Translations under genes and position numbers: made by a program
NCBI RefSeq assembly: GCF_000344175.1
Contig: NZ_ALWW01000016.1
Location: 1 to 52,858, forward strand
Length of the DNA stretch: 52,858 nt
Direction of reading: 5' to 3'
Source: Listeria fleischmannii subsp. fleischmannii LU2006-1
GTDB taxonomy: Bacteria; Bacillota; Bacilli; Lactobacillales; Listeriaceae
Shown here: piece by piece, positions 9,449-18,190 of the stretch
How positions within the stretch are numbered: the first letter of the stretch is position 1
Layout of the letters: each line of letters opens with the position of its first letter
Notes under the pieces: generated by a model
Database searches by the model: none
The model's input: only the letters and a program-made list of their open reading frames with translations
Told to the model about the DNA's origin: nothing

Positions 9449-9457
9449 ATTTTACCA
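9449..9457 (-). promoter_or_regulatory. extended -10 promoter upstream of the M24 peptidase gene
   Basis: TGG plus TAAAAT (9454-9449) on the minus strand, about 39 bases before the ATG. The -35 region is weak and overlaps the hairpin at 9470-9500. Confidence 0.45.
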
Positions 9458-9467
9458 TAAATGACAC

Positions 9468-9502
9468 GCAAAAACCCATCCGAGAGCTGGATGAGTTTTT
9501 AC
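9468..9502. terminator. terminator-like hairpin in a divergent intergenic region
   Basis: An 11-base inverted repeat, AAAACCCATCC and GGATGAGTTTT, surrounds a 7-base loop and has T5 on both strands. On the minus strand the single mismatch becomes a G-U pair, so the stem is better in that direction. It sits upstream of the M24 peptidase gene, not downstream of any recognised gene. Confidence 0.5.
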
Positions 9503-9624
9503 GGTATACTTTATTAGTGAAGTGAGGTAAATCAGCCCAAAACGCACTGGACTACTATTTTTATAACCTTTTTCGACTAATTTAAAACATTCAGGTAAAA
9601 CGCAGTAATTTCTACACGTTCCTG

Positions 9625-9633
9625 TGGTATAAT
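9625..9633 (+). promoter_or_regulatory. extended -10 promoter of yqhQ
   Basis: TGG followed by TATAAT (9628-9633) on the plus strand, about 32 bases before the likely start. The -35 (GTAATT at 17 bases) is weak, which is compatible with an extended -10 promoter. Confidence 0.6.
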
Positions 9634-9664
9634 AAATCTTTAGAAATCATAAAGGCTGGTGAAT

Positions 9665-10630
9665 TTGTTGAAAGAAACACAAAAACCTGCTTATGGCGGT
9701 CAAGCAGTCGTTGAAGGCGTCATGTTTGGCGGCAAAAAGCAAACCGTCACAGCCATTCGCAGACTAGACGGCACATTTGAGTTTTTTTATTTAGAAAAAA
9801 ATAGCCCTAAATGGGTAAAGAATTTAAAACGCGTTCCTTTTATAAGAGGTATTGTTGCCTTGGTTGAATCTAGCGCAATTGGATCAAAGCATCTTACATT
9901 TGCCACGGATCGTTATGATGAGGATCCGAATCAACCTGAAAGTGAAGAGAAGATTGAAAAAAAAGAATCTAAGGTTGCAATGTGGCTTGGTGTGGCAGTT
10001 ATTGGCGTCTTATCTTTTATTTTTGCAAAATTTGTTATGACGCTCATTCCTGTTTTCCTTGCTCAATTATTCCGTTTCCTAGTTCCAGGTGATGTAGGAC
10101 AAGTTATTCTAGAAAGCTTTTTTAAGCTACTTCTTTTATTAACGTATATTTTTGCTATTTCTCAGACCCCTATTATTAAACGCGTATTTCAGTATCATGG
10201 TTCAGAGCATAAGGTAATCAATTGCTATGAAAATAATCTTCCGCTAACAGTTTCAAATGTACAAAAGCAGTCTCGCCTTCACTATCGTTGTGGCAGTAGC
10301 TTTATTTTATTCACTGTTATTGTAGGAATGTTCATTTACTTTTTAGTCCCAACTGATCCGCTCTGGTTACGTGTCGTAGATCGTATTTTACTCATTCCAG
10401 TTGTTTTAGGCGTAGCTTTTGAAGTCTTGCAACTGACGAATAAATGCCGAAATATCCCTGTTTTACGTTTCTTAGGATATCCTGGTTTATGGTTGCAACT
10501 TATTACAACCAAAGAGCCAGAGGATGACCAAGTAGAGGTTGCGATTGCTTCCTTTAATGAGCTGTTGCGCATTGAAAAAGAAGGTGTACAAGAAGTTGAT
10601 TTACCCCAAAATCTAGAGTTATTGGAGTAG
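9665..10630 (+). CDS. yqhQ: YqhQ-like membrane protein (DUF1385)
   Basis: A polytopic membrane protein of about 321 residues. The N-terminal family signature YGGQAVVEGVMFGG is clear. Hydrophobic segments lie at about residues 105-125, 155-170 and 205-250, with the conserved RVFQYHGSEHKVINCYE and KQSRLHYRCGSSFILFTVI between them. The family is widespread in Firmicutes; its function is unknown to me. The start is uncertain: GTG at 9659 is too close to AAAGG (9651-9655), while TTG at 9665 is nine bases away and TTG at 9668 is also possible. It begins a plus-strand run diverging from the M24 peptidase gene. Confidence 0.88.
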   Translation: MLKETQKPAYGGQAVVEGVMFGGKKQTVTAIRRLDGTFEFFYLEKNSPKWVKNLKRVPFIRGIVALVESSAIGSKHLTFATDRYDEDPNQPESEEKIEKKESKVAMWLGVAVIGVLSFIFAKFVMTLIPVFLAQLFRFLVPGDVGQVILESFFKLLLLLTYIFAISQTPIIKRVFQYHGSEHKVINCYENNLPLTVSNVQKQSRLHYRCGSSFILFTVIVGMFIYFLVPTDPLWLRVVDRILLIPVVLGVAFEVLQLTNKCRNIPVLRFLGYPGLWLQLITTKEPEDDQVEVAIASFNELLRIEKEGVQEVDLPQNLELLE

Positions 10631-10636
10631 GTATTA

Positions 10637-10912
10637 ATGAAAAAATCTTCAAAAATCATTTTAACGCTCATTATATCCCTTTGTCTTATAGGGATTTTTA
10701 CAGGCGGGGCTATTTCATTTTTAACCCTTCTTGTCATCGGGGCTATTTCACTAGCCCTACTCTTTCTTGTATTTCATTTTATCGCCGCTCCGAAAGAGTC
10801 TGGTTACAAAAAAGCAGTTAAGCAATCTAAACGTTTACACCCCAAAAGGGAACAAGCTGTTTCAAAAAAGAAAAAATCTTCCTTTAAAGTCATTGATGGA
10901 GGGAAAAAATAA
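10637..10912 (+). CDS. small two-helix membrane protein (YqhP-like position)
   Basis: A 91-residue protein not recognised by sequence. Two hydrophobic helices (about residues 7-25 and 28-51) are followed by a strongly basic tail ending SSFKVIDGGKK, so both ends are probably cytosolic. GGAGTAGG, overlapping the yqhQ stop, lies just before the ATG, implying translation coupled to yqhQ. In B. subtilis the small gene yqhP occupies the corresponding position, but I claim only positional similarity. Confidence 0.75.
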   Translation: MKKSSKIILTLIISLCLIGIFTGGAISFLTLLVIGAISLALLFLVFHFIAAPKESGYKKAVKQSKRLHPKREQAVSKKKKSSFKVIDGGKK

Positions 10913-10955
10913 GTTATAATAGAGATGATGTTTCACTAGAAAGGAGTTTACTGAA

Positions 10956-11339
10956 TTGGATTTTAGTTGGATTTTAGCTATTGCCATTTTACTGATTTTA
11001 CTTGGTTATGAAGTTTATCAGCTTATTATGCGCAAAAAAGCCATTACGGTTTTAACAGAAGATGAATTTAAAGAGGGGTACCGAAAAGCACAACTTATTG
11101 ATGTGCGAGAACCAAATGAATTTGACGGCGGTCATATTTTAGGTGCTAGAAACATTCCGGTTACACAATTAAAACAACGTATTTCGGAATTCCGTAAAGA
11201 TCAACCTATTTATTTGTATTGTCAATCCGCACAGCGTAGCAACCGCGCTGGTATTATGCTTTATAAGCGTGGCTACCGCAATATTTATCAATTAAAGGGC
11301 GGTTTCCGTAAATGGAAAGGTAAAACAAAAGCAAAATAA
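10956..11339 (+). CDS. yqhL: membrane-anchored rhodanese-like sulfurtransferase (YqhL-like)
   Basis: A 127-residue protein with an N-terminal membrane anchor (about residues 3-20) and one rhodanese domain exposed to the cytosol (about 30-125). The domain shows LIDVREPNEFDGGHILGARNIP and the active-site loop YLYCQSAQRSNRAG, whose cysteine would carry a persulfide, and ends with the conserved LKGGFRKW. The start is TTG at 10956, preceded by AAAGGAG. A homologue neighbours gcvPB in Bacillus; here two extra genes separate them. Its sulfur-transfer partner is unknown. Confidence 0.9.
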   Translation: MDFSWILAIAILLILLGYEVYQLIMRKKAITVLTEDEFKEGYRKAQLIDVREPNEFDGGHILGARNIPVTQLKQRISEFRKDQPIYLYCQSAQRSNRAGIMLYKRGYRNIYQLKGGFRKWKGKTKAK

Positions 11340-11344
11340 ACCAA

Positions 11345-11368
11345 GAGCCGCCTCCTAGGAGTCGGCTC
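11345..11368 (+). terminator. hairpin after the rhodanese gene
   Basis: GAGCCG and CGGCTC flank an inner CTCC-TA-GGAG stem, giving a long GC-rich hairpin six bases after the stop codon. There is no good T-run after it, so termination may be partial. Confidence 0.55.
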
Positions 11369-11444
11369 TCAGCTTGTAAAAAAACTCAAATTTCACGCAA
11401 AGTAAAACGGCGCGCGACAAAAAATGATAAAAGGAGTCCTCTTT

Positions 11445-12068
11445 ATGCCAAAAATTATTGCACCAAAAATCCCAAGCTCACTTACACCAGCCTTAGAAGC
11501 TGATTTTACGGATAATTATACAAAACAAACAAAGTTTACAGGTACTTTCCCTATCAGAGAGACTGAACAACTTGTGATTGACCAATCTTGTTTTATAAAT
11601 GTCTTTTTTGAAGCTAATCATTATCCCAAAATGGATTTAACAGATGTACGTTTTGAAAAAAGCAACCTGTCTAATTTATCGCTCTACTCGAGCACCCTTC
11701 ATCGCGTTTCGTTTCATGATTGCAAATTAACAGGAGCTGACTTATCGGATAGTTTACTTCATAATGTTCTCTTTGAAAATTGTGTTCTTGATTTAGCTGG
11801 CTTTAGTTTTACAAAATTTAAGGCTGTCAATTTCACAAATTGCGAACTGACTGGTGCTGAATTTGAAAGCGCTGATTTCAAGCAATTCTCCTTTCAAAAA
11901 TGTCAATTGACGGATTGTCTCTTTTCCAATACATCATTAAACGGTCTTGACTTCACGAATTGCCACTTTGATAAGCTAACCGCTTCGATTGATTCTCTAA
12001 AAGGTTTAAAAGTAACAGAAGAGCAAGCTCTTAAATTAGCGACGCTCCTTGGTATTGTCATTGAATAA
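11445..12068 (+). CDS. pentapeptide-repeat protein, Qnr-like
   Basis: A 207-residue pentapeptide-repeat protein. From about residue 50 to 180 the sequence follows the five-residue A(D/N)LXX-type rhythm with F or L at the centre, as in LTGADLSDSLLHNVLFENC and LTGAEFESADFKQFSFQKC, which folds into a right-handed square beta-helix. Total size and the C-terminal cap LKGLKVTEEQALKLATLLGI resemble chromosomal Qnr-type proteins of Gram-positives, which mimic DNA and protect gyrase from fluoroquinolones. That function is inference. The start is ATG at 11445, because AAAGGAG is eight bases upstream; the ATG at 11424 precedes that site. As far as I recall it has no counterpart at this locus in L. monocytogenes. 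Confidence 0.85.
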   Translation: MPKIIAPKIPSSLTPALEADFTDNYTKQTKFTGTFPIRETEQLVIDQSCFINVFFEANHYPKMDLTDVRFEKSNLSNLSLYSSTLHRVSFHDCKLTGADLSDSLLHNVLFENCVLDLAGFSFTKFKAVNFTNCELTGAEFESADFKQFSFQKCQLTDCLFSNTSLNGLDFTNCHFDKLTASIDSLKGLKVTEEQALKLATLLGIVIE

Positions 12069-12095
12069 AATCAGACCTAGTACTGATTTCGTTTC
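12065..12095 (+). terminator. terminator after the pentapeptide gene
   Basis: AAATCAG and CTGATTT form a 7-bp stem with an 8-base loop overlapping the stop codon, followed by CGTTTCC. It is weak but correctly placed. Confidence 0.45.
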
Positions 12096-12168
12096 CGCCC
12101 TTTGATGGTTTAAATCCCTTTCTTTTCTAGGTAAAATACAAGTATCGATATAAAAAGGGGATTACATA

Positions 12169-12708
12169 ATGAAAATATACATACTTTTAACAAACACAAA
12201 CACTTTACTTGCTAGAACGATCCAAAAATCAACTGGTTTTCCGTTTTCTCATGTATCACTTGCGCTTGATTCATCACTTTTTTATACATATAGTTTTGGG
12301 AGAAAAAGTGATTTAAATCCATTTCAAGCGGGCTTTGTTCGAGAAAACATGTATGATCCGCTATTTCAAAATGCCACTTGTACAATTTACGAGCTTTCTG
12401 TTTCAGAAGAAAAATTTTCTCAGATTAAACATTCTATTCACCATATGAAAAAGAATGAAAAACATTATCGTTATAATTTTTTAGGCTTGTTCGCTTTATT
12501 ATTTCAAATACCATACAAGCGCGCTAATTACATGTTCTGCAGTCAATTTGTTGGTCAAACCTTATTAGAAGCAGATATTTCAATTGATGATATTCCGCCT
12601 GAATTTTTAAGGCCCAGTGACTTCAGCGCGTTTGCACCATTAAATGAAATTTTTTCTGGCCAATTAAAAGATTATCCTATTTTCGAAAAAGAAACTTGTA
12701 TTGCATAA
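12169..12708 (+). CDS. permuted papain-fold (YiiX/NlpC-P60-like) protein
   Basis: A 179-residue protein of the permuted papain-like family (peptidase C92 or YiiX/YaeF-type). The circularly permuted catalytic order is visible: His28 in FPFSHVSLALD comes first and the candidate nucleophile Cys124 in NYMFCSQFVGQ comes last. Members act as amidases or peptidases on lipid or cell-wall substrates; the substrate here is unknown. No signal peptide is evident, so a cytosolic location is likely. AAAAGGGG precedes the ATG. It converges on gcvPB and shares a bidirectional terminator with it. Confidence 0.8.
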   Translation: MKIYILLTNTNTLLARTIQKSTGFPFSHVSLALDSSLFYTYSFGRKSDLNPFQAGFVRENMYDPLFQNATCTIYELSVSEEKFSQIKHSIHHMKKNEKHYRYNFLGLFALLFQIPYKRANYMFCSQFVGQTLLEADISIDDIPPEFLRPSDFSAFAPLNEIFSGQLKDYPIFEKETCIA

Positions 12709-12755
12709 AAAGAACCGGAGAGCAAGTAAACTCACTCTCCGGTTCTTTTTTTATT
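12708..12755. terminator. bidirectional terminator between the papain-fold gene and gcvPB
   Basis: AGAACCGGAGAG (12711-12722) and CTCTCCGGTTCT (12735-12746) form a perfect 12-bp stem with T-runs on both strands, between two convergent genes. Confidence 0.92.
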
Positions 12756-14205
12756 TTTGATAACGAAGTACCGGTTTTCTTGCAGCACGAGTTTCATCAA
12801 GACGCTTGACATATGTCGCATGCGGAGCTTCTTGAACGATTTCCGGATCGTTTTCAGCCTCTTCTGCAATTTGTAACATGGTATCAATAAATTTATCCAA
12901 CGTTTCCTTCGACTCAGTTTCAGTCGGTTCAATCATCATCGCTTCTTCCACAATTAATGGGAAGTAAACAGTTGGCGGATGGAAATTATGGTCTAACAAC
13001 CGTTTAGCAATATCTGTTGTTCTAACGCCCAGTTTCTTTTGACGGTTGCCGCTAAGGACAAATTCGTGTTTGCAGACTTGGTCGAATGGTAAATCAAACG
13101 CTTTTTCAAGTCGGCGCATCATATAATTCGCGTTTAGTACGGCGTATTCGGTTACTTTTTTGAGTCCGTCTGGGCCCATTGTGCGGATATACGTATACGC
13201 CCGGACATTAATTCCGAAATTTCCATAATATGGTTTTACGCGTCCAATCGATTGCGGGTAGTTATAATCAAACGTATAGCCACCCTCTTCTTTTGTCAGA
13301 ACTGGCGTAGGCAAGAATGGTATTAAATCTTTTTTAATCCCAATAGGACCAGAACCAGGGCCACCGCCGCCGTGCGGGCCAGTAAATGTTTTGTGGAGAT
13401 TTAAATGAACAACATCAAATCCCATATCGCCTGGGCGAACTTTTGACATTATTGCGTTTAAGTTGGCTCCGTCATAATAAAGTTTTCCACCTGCTGCATG
13501 AATAATTTCAGCAATTTCTACAATATCTTTTTCAAAAAGGCCAAGTGTGTTTGGATTCGTAAGCATGAGTGCAGCGGTATCGTCACCCACAACTGTACGT
13601 AAATCTTCTACATCAACAAGTCCTTTTTCATTTGATTTAACGGTGACAACTTCAAATCCTGCGACAGTTGCAGAAGCTGGATTTGTACCATGTGCAGAAT
13701 CTGGAATAATAACTTTTGTACGTTTCGTATCACCATTTGCCTCATGATACGCGCGAATAAGCATAAGCCCCGTCCATTCGCCTTGTGCGCCTGCCGCTGG
13801 TTGTAGCGTCACCTCGTCCATACCTGTAATCTCAACTAAGCTCGTTTGTAAATCGTATAAAAGCGCCATCGCACCTTGCACAGAACTTTCAGGTTGATAC
13901 GGATGAATATTGGCAAATCCTGGGAAACGCGCTACTTTTTCATTAATTTTCGGATTATATTTCATCGTACAAGAGCCGAGCGGATAAAATCCTGAGTCTA
14001 CCCCGAAATTATGATTAGAGAGCTCTGTGTAATGACGCATAATTTCAAGTTCACTAAGCTCCGGTAAATCCGCCTTTTCAGAACGAATATAGCTCGCACT
14101 AAAAATATCCTCTAAATTCGTTTCTGGAACATCTTTTTCAGGTAAACTAAAACCGATACGCCCTGGCACAGAACGTTCAAATACAAGTTTCATCGTTTCA
14201 CTCAT
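12751..14205 (-). CDS. gcvPB: glycine dehydrogenase (decarboxylating) subunit 2
   Basis: The 484-residue PLP-bearing half of the split P-protein of the glycine cleavage system, which decarboxylates glycine and passes the aminomethyl group to lipoylated GcvH. The PLP lysine is about residue 272 in [19 protein letters not shown]. Also typical are [22 protein letters not shown] and [10 protein letters not shown]. It overlaps the gcvPA stop by four bases, so translation is coupled, consistent with the two subunits forming one enzyme. gcvH is not in the window. Confidence 0.97.
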   Translation of the reverse strand: MSETMKLVFERSVPGRIGFSLPEKDVPETNLEDIFSASYIRSEKADLPELSELEIMRHYTELSNHNFGVDSGFYPLGSCTMKYNPKINEKVARFPGFANIHPYQPESSVQGAMALLYDLQTSLVEITGMDEVTLQPAAGAQGEWTGLMLIRAYHEANGDTKRTKVIIPDSAHGTNPASATVAGFEVVTVKSNEKGLVDVEDLRTVVGDDTAALMLTNPNTLGLFEKDIVEIAEIIHAAGGKLYYDGANLNAIMSKVRPGDMGFDVVHLNLHKTFTGPHGGGGPGSGPIGIKKDLIPFLPTPVLTKEEGGYTFDYNYPQSIGRVKPYYGNFGINVRAYTYIRTMGPDGLKKVTEYAVLNANYMMRRLEKAFDLPFDQVCKHEFVLSGNRQKKLGVRTTDIAKRLLDHNFHPPTVYFPLIVEEAMMIEPTETESKETLDKFIDTMLQIAEEAENDPEIVQEAPHATYVKRLDETRAARKPVLRYQK

Positions 14206-15560
14206 TTTACACCCTCCAAACTCTCTACTAATGCGGTAATAAAGGCATCGATTTCATCTTTCGTACGCATTTCAGTTACTGCGACAAGCATATGACCAGC
14301 ATATTTCGGTGCATAAAGTCCTAAATCAAAACCACCAATAAAACCTGCATTTAAGAGTGCTTCATTGATGTCTTTTACTGGTTCATCTAGCTTCACGACA
14401 AACTCATTAAAGAACGCGTCTGAAAATAGAACGGTAAAACCTGCATCTTGAAACGCTTTTTTTGCATAGTGAGCTTTATCAATGTTTTGTTTTGCCATTT
14501 CAGGTAAACCGCTTTGGCCAAGCGCGACCATCGCAACTGAAGAGGCTAACGCATTTAACGCCTGATTCGAACAAATGTTAGAAGTGGCCTTATCACGGCG
14601 AATATGCTGCTCTCTTGCTTGAAGCGTAAGTACATAACCACGTTTACCATTTTCATCCACTGTTTCCCCAACTAATCGTCCGGGAACTTTACGCATTAAC
14701 TTCGTGGTACATGCAAAGTAGCCACAATGCGGCCCTCCAAATGATTCAGGAATCCCAAATACCTGTGTATCCCCTGCTACAATATCAGCCCCAAATGCAC
14801 CTGGTGGGGTTAAAATACCTAAAGCTAGTGGATTACTTGAAACGATAAGTAGACCTTTTTGTTCATGAACAATTGCTTCAATCGCCGCTAAATCTTCTAC
14901 TTGACCGTAAAAATTCGGATAACCCACTATAAAACCAGCTACTTCATCACTCATAGCCGATTCAAGTGCAGCTAAATCTGTTTTGCCTTCTGTCTCAGGA
15001 ACAAGCTCTACTTCTACATGTTGACCGCTTGCATAAGTTTTAATAACATTTATAGATTCAGGGTGAACTGCTTCAGATACTAAAATTTTCTTTCGTTTGG
15101 TATGACCTGCTGCAAGCATTGCGCCTTCAGCAAGTGAAGTTCCACCGTCATACATCGAAGAGTTAGCTAAATCCATACCGGTTAGTTCGGCAATCATAGT
15201 CTGAAACTCAAAAATAGCTTGTAATTCCCCTTGCGAAATTTCTGGCTGGTACGGGGTATACGCCGTATAAAATTCAGAACGTGAAATAACATGGTCTACA
15301 ATCGTCGGAATATAGTGCGAATAAACACCAGCTCCTAGAAAAGAAGCCGTCTCCACCGTATTAACATTTTGCGCCGCTAGTTTCGTTAGTTCTCGTAATA
15401 AATTCGGCTCTGAAATAGCTGGCTTTAAATCATACTCTCGATTAAATCTAATTTTTTCCGGAATATCCGTGAATAAATCTTGAATAGAACTAGCACCAAT
15501 CGCCTCTAACATTTCTTTTTCATCTTGCTCTGTCATTGGTAAATAGCGAAATTTTGACAT
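14202..15560 (-). CDS. gcvPA: glycine dehydrogenase (decarboxylating) subunit 1
   Basis: The 452-residue subunit 1 of the split glycine decarboxylase, which pairs with GcvPB. Recognisable segments are [14 protein letters not shown] at the start, [20 protein letters not shown] and [11 protein letters not shown]. The aldolase-class aminotransferase fold is retained but the PLP lysine is in the partner subunit. AGGAGG precedes the ATG. It follows gcvT by 29 bases and is controlled with it by the riboswitch. Confidence 0.97.
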   Translation of the reverse strand: MSKFRYLPMTEQDEKEMLEAIGASSIQDLFTDIPEKIRFNREYDLKPAISEPNLLRELTKLAAQNVNTVETASFLGAGVYSHYIPTIVDHVISRSEFYTAYTPYQPEISQGELQAIFEFQTMIAELTGMDLANSSMYDGGTSLAEGAMLAAGHTKRKKILVSEAVHPESINVIKTYASGQHVEVELVPETEGKTDLAALESAMSDEVAGFIVGYPNFYGQVEDLAAIEAIVHEQKGLLIVSSNPLALGILTPPGAFGADIVAGDTQVFGIPESFGGPHCGYFACTTKLMRKVPGRLVGETVDENGKRGYVLTLQAREQHIRRDKATSNICSNQALNALASSVAMVALGQSGLPEMAKQNIDKAHYAKKAFQDAGFTVLFSDAFFNEFVVKLDEPVKDINEALLNAGFIGGFDLGLYAPKYAGHMLVAVTEMRTKDEIDAFITALVESLEGVK

Positions 15561-15589
15561 GTTCTTTCCTCCTTTTAATAGCTTAAAAC

Positions 15590-16676
15590 TTATTTTGCGC
15601 GTTTATAAAATGGCGTTTCGACAACTACTGCTTTTAGTTTTTTATTTCGAACTAAAACTTCCAGTTCACGTCCAAGTTCTGCATACTCTGATTCGATTAA
15701 AGCAAGTCCTAAATTTTTGCCTAAAGTAGGTGACTGCGTGCCTGAAGTGATTTTACCGATTTCTTTATCGCCCGCATAAACTAAATAATCATGTCTTGGT
15801 ATTCCGCGATCCAGTAGTTCGACTCCAACTAATTTACGTGGTACGCCTGCTTCTTTTTGGGCAATTAAAGCGGCTTTTCCGATAAAGTCCGGTTCTTTTT
15901 TTTAATTTTACGGCGAAATTAACGCCTGCTTCTAGTGGTGTGATATCTTTTGATAATTCTTGGCCATAAAGAGCCAAATTAGCTTCAAAGCGTAATGTAT
16001 CACGCGCACCAAGACCAATGGGTTTAGCTCCTGCCTCAACAATTGCAAGAAACACTTGGATGGCGTCTTGTGCTGGCATATAAATTTCAAAACCGTCTTC
16101 TCCTGTGTAGCCACTTCGCGAAATAATCGCATCAACGCCAACTACTTTTTCTTCTACAAAACCAAAGAAAGGGATAGCGGATAAGTCAGCTTCTGTAAGC
16201 GTTTGAACTAATTTTTCCGCATTCGGTCCTTGAACGGCTAGTTGCCCGTACTCGCCTGAAACATTTTCTACTTTTACATCCTCGCTCACATGTTCTTTTA
16301 ACCAGTTAAAATCTTTTTCGATATTTGCTGCATTCACGACGAGTAAATAATCTTCATCATTTCGTTTATACACGACAAGGTCATCCACTGCGCCCCCGTC
16401 TTCGTAGCACATAATATTATATTGAGCACGTCCGTCTTTGATATTTGAAATATTATTCGTTAACATTTTTTCTAAGTATGCCGTACTTTCTTTCCCCGTT
16501 ACATGAATTTCGCCCATGTGCGAGACGTCAAATACGCCTACATCTGTACGAACGGTTTCATGTTCGGCTTTAATCCCTGCAAATTGTACTGGTAAATCCC
16601 ATCCCCCAAAATCAATTGTTTTTGCGCCAAATTTTTCATAAATCGGATGAAGCGGTGTTTGTAATAAATCTGTCAA
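15590..16676 (-). CDS. gcvT: aminomethyltransferase (T-protein), single-base frameshift in this sequence
   Basis: GcvT transfers the methylene group from aminomethyl-lipoyl GcvH to tetrahydrofolate, releasing ammonia. The N-terminal part is typical: [21 protein letters not shown], then [10 protein letters not shown], and later [14 protein letters not shown]. The frame breaks in an 8-base T run (plus strand 15896-15903). One fewer base restores [20 protein letters not shown] and continues to ETPFYKRAK with a stop at 15590, giving 361 residues, the family size. An error is likely, since the rest of the operon is intact. The start is TTG at 16676, with AGGAGG eight bases upstream. Confidence 0.92.
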
Positions 16677-16707
16677 AATGAAAACCTCCTTTTAATTTTA
16701 AGCATAG

Positions 16708-16735
16708 GAAAAAGGCTTACTTAAATCATAAGCCC
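16708..16735 (-). terminator. expression-platform terminator of the glycine riboswitch
   Basis: On the minus strand GGCTTA and TAAGCC form a hairpin followed by TTTTTCC, between the aptamer and the gcvT ribosome-binding site. Glycine binding is expected to prevent its formation and turn the operon on. That mechanism is known from B. subtilis gcvT and inferred here. Confidence 0.75.
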
Positions 16736-16749
16736 TGTCGTAAAAAACT

Positions 16750-16840
16750 CCAGAGTTGCGTCCCATAAACATCCTTTTGCCTGAGAGTTTCACATACTTT
16801 ATGCTTTCCCCGTCGGCGCTGTTATAACAGTCTCTCTGTT
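16750..16840 (-). ncRNA. glycine riboswitch aptamer upstream of gcvT
   Basis: The minus strand carries the conserved glycine-aptamer core: CAGAGAGACTG at the 5' side, then CAGCGCCGACGGGGAAA, then GAAACTCTCAGGCAAAAGGA, closing with CTCTGGAG, so that CAGAG and CTCTG form P1. I see only one such aptamer in this leader, unlike the tandem pair known from B. subtilis. Position directly before the gcvT-gcvPA-gcvPB operon and a downstream terminator fit an ON switch. Confidence 0.93.
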
Positions 16841-17104
16841 TATTTTCAACCGCGTTTTACATATGTATATTGCCCTTTCCTATAGCTTATCACGCCTTGC
16901 AACGTTCGGCAAATAATACGTTTTTACATATTAAAAAGTAGAATAACAAACAATCGTTCGTAATGAAAAGGCTTTATTTGAAACACACGTTTGAAATGTA
17001 CGCATAGTTATAAAATTCACAAACTTTTAAGGGTTAAAAATTTTTTTTATGGCTTGTGGTTTCATTTTGAAAACAATTAGGTGGCTGAATCTAAAAAAAT
17101 GACT

Positions 17105-17176
17105 TGAAAATGGTTTTATTGGCTAGAAACTCATTTTAGACCAAAAAGGATTTAAGCTTGATGCGGCGAATATAAT
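17105..17176 (+). promoter_or_regulatory. putative ComK-box promoter of the comG operon
   Basis: Two AT-boxes of the ComK type, AAAATGGTTTT (17107-17117) and GAAACTCATTTT (17126-17137), are about two helical turns apart. They precede a TATAAT (17171-17176) that lacks a good -35 (GGATTT at 17 bases), as expected for an activator-dependent promoter. ComK boxes are classically AAAA-N5-TTTT, and these spacings are one or two bases shorter, so the match is degenerate. The rest of the ~310-bp gap 16870-17185 is AT-rich and I see no gene in it. Confidence 0.5.
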
Positions 17177-17194
17177 TAGCAAGAGGTGAATTTA

Positions 17195-18163
17195 ATGCCC
17201 CAACTTTTTTTAGACTCTATGCTGGAACAATGTCTTGCACTCGGCGCAAGTGACTTACATCTACATCCCGCAACATCCCACTATCTTGTAAGAATTCGTG
17301 TTTCTGGTCATTTGCATCCTTTTAAAAATATTTCCTTTTCGCTTGGTGATAAGTTAATTTCATTCTTAAAGTTTAATGCTCAAATGGACATCGGCGAAAA
17401 ACGAAAGCCACAATCTGGTCAATATGAACGAGTTCTTCATAATCAAAAAGCATCTTTGCGAGTCTCGACACTTCCGAATAAAACAGGGAGAGAGAGTATG
17501 GTACTTCGTGTTTATCGTTACGCGGAGCCTCTTCCTTTTTTAGAAACTTCCCTTTTCCGTGGTACAGCAAAAGCTATTTTTCAAAGTTGCGAGTCACAAA
17601 CAGGTCTTTTTCTATTTTCAGGTAGTACAGGAAGTGGTAAATCAACGTCAATGTATAGCCTTGTTTCAGACCTTACGCATCAGACTGAAAAACAAGTGAT
17701 TACAATTGAAGATCCTGTTGAGCATTATCACCAAGATTTCTTACAAGTCGAAGTCAATGAACGGGCTGGTCTAACCTACGGAACGATTATCCGCTCCATT
17801 TTGCGTCACGACCCTGATGTTCTTATCATTGGAGAAATACGTGATGCTGAAACGGCTCAAATGGCCATTAGAGCGGCTTTAACTGGTCATCTTGTGATTA
17901 GTACCATTCATGCCAGCAGTTTAACCGGAGTAATAGCTCGTTTGGAAGAATTAGGTGTTTCTAAAGAGAACTTAAGGCATTGTTTGCTTGGCATAAGCTT
18001 TCAAAAAATCCAGGCCCTCCATTGTCCTTTATGCCAAGGCTCCTGTCAGCTATATTGTAAGCATTTACCTAGAAAAAGAACTGTTCTTTATGAAGTCGAA
18101 ACGGAACAAAATAAGCTTAAACGTATGCTAGAGGCCAAAAAGACGGGCCTATTTTATCCTTAA
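17195..18163 (+). CDS. comGA: competence pseudopilus assembly ATPase ComGA
   Basis: A 322-residue GspE/PilB-type traffic ATPase on the cytosolic face of the membrane, powering assembly of the DNA-uptake pseudopilus. Walker A is GSTGSGKST, the Asp box is VITIEDPVEHYH, Walker B is DPDVLIIGEIRDAETA, and the His box is GHLVISTIHA. A C-terminal cluster CPLCQGSCQLYC may bind zinc. The start is ATG at 17195, because AGAGGTG ends six bases before it; the upstream GTG at 17186 lies in that site. It is the first gene of the com operon. Confidence 0.95.
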   Translation: MPQLFLDSMLEQCLALGASDLHLHPATSHYLVRIRVSGHLHPFKNISFSLGDKLISFLKFNAQMDIGEKRKPQSGQYERVLHNQKASLRVSTLPNKTGRESMVLRVYRYAEPLPFLETSLFRGTAKAIFQSCESQTGLFLFSGSTGSGKSTSMYSLVSDLTHQTEKQVITIEDPVEHYHQDFLQVEVNERAGLTYGTIIRSILRHDPDVLIIGEIRDAETAQMAIRAALTGHLVISTIHASSLTGVIARLEELGVSKENLRHCLLGISFQKIQALHCPLCQGSCQLYCKHLPRKRTVLYEVETEQNKLKRMLEAKKTGLFYP

Positions 18164-18190
18164 ATAAGCAATTACAGAAAGGATTTTGCT

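Noticed and set aside
16870-17185. Hidden gene or RNA in the gcvT-comGA gap
   Set aside because: Both strands are AT-rich with short frames only; besides the riboswitch boundary and the putative ComK region I see no conserved signal.
18054-18080. Zinc-finger domain in ComGA
   Set aside because: The cysteines in CPLCQGSCQLYC could bind zinc, but the stretch is short and at the C-terminal edge, so I mention it only as a possibility in the gene entry.
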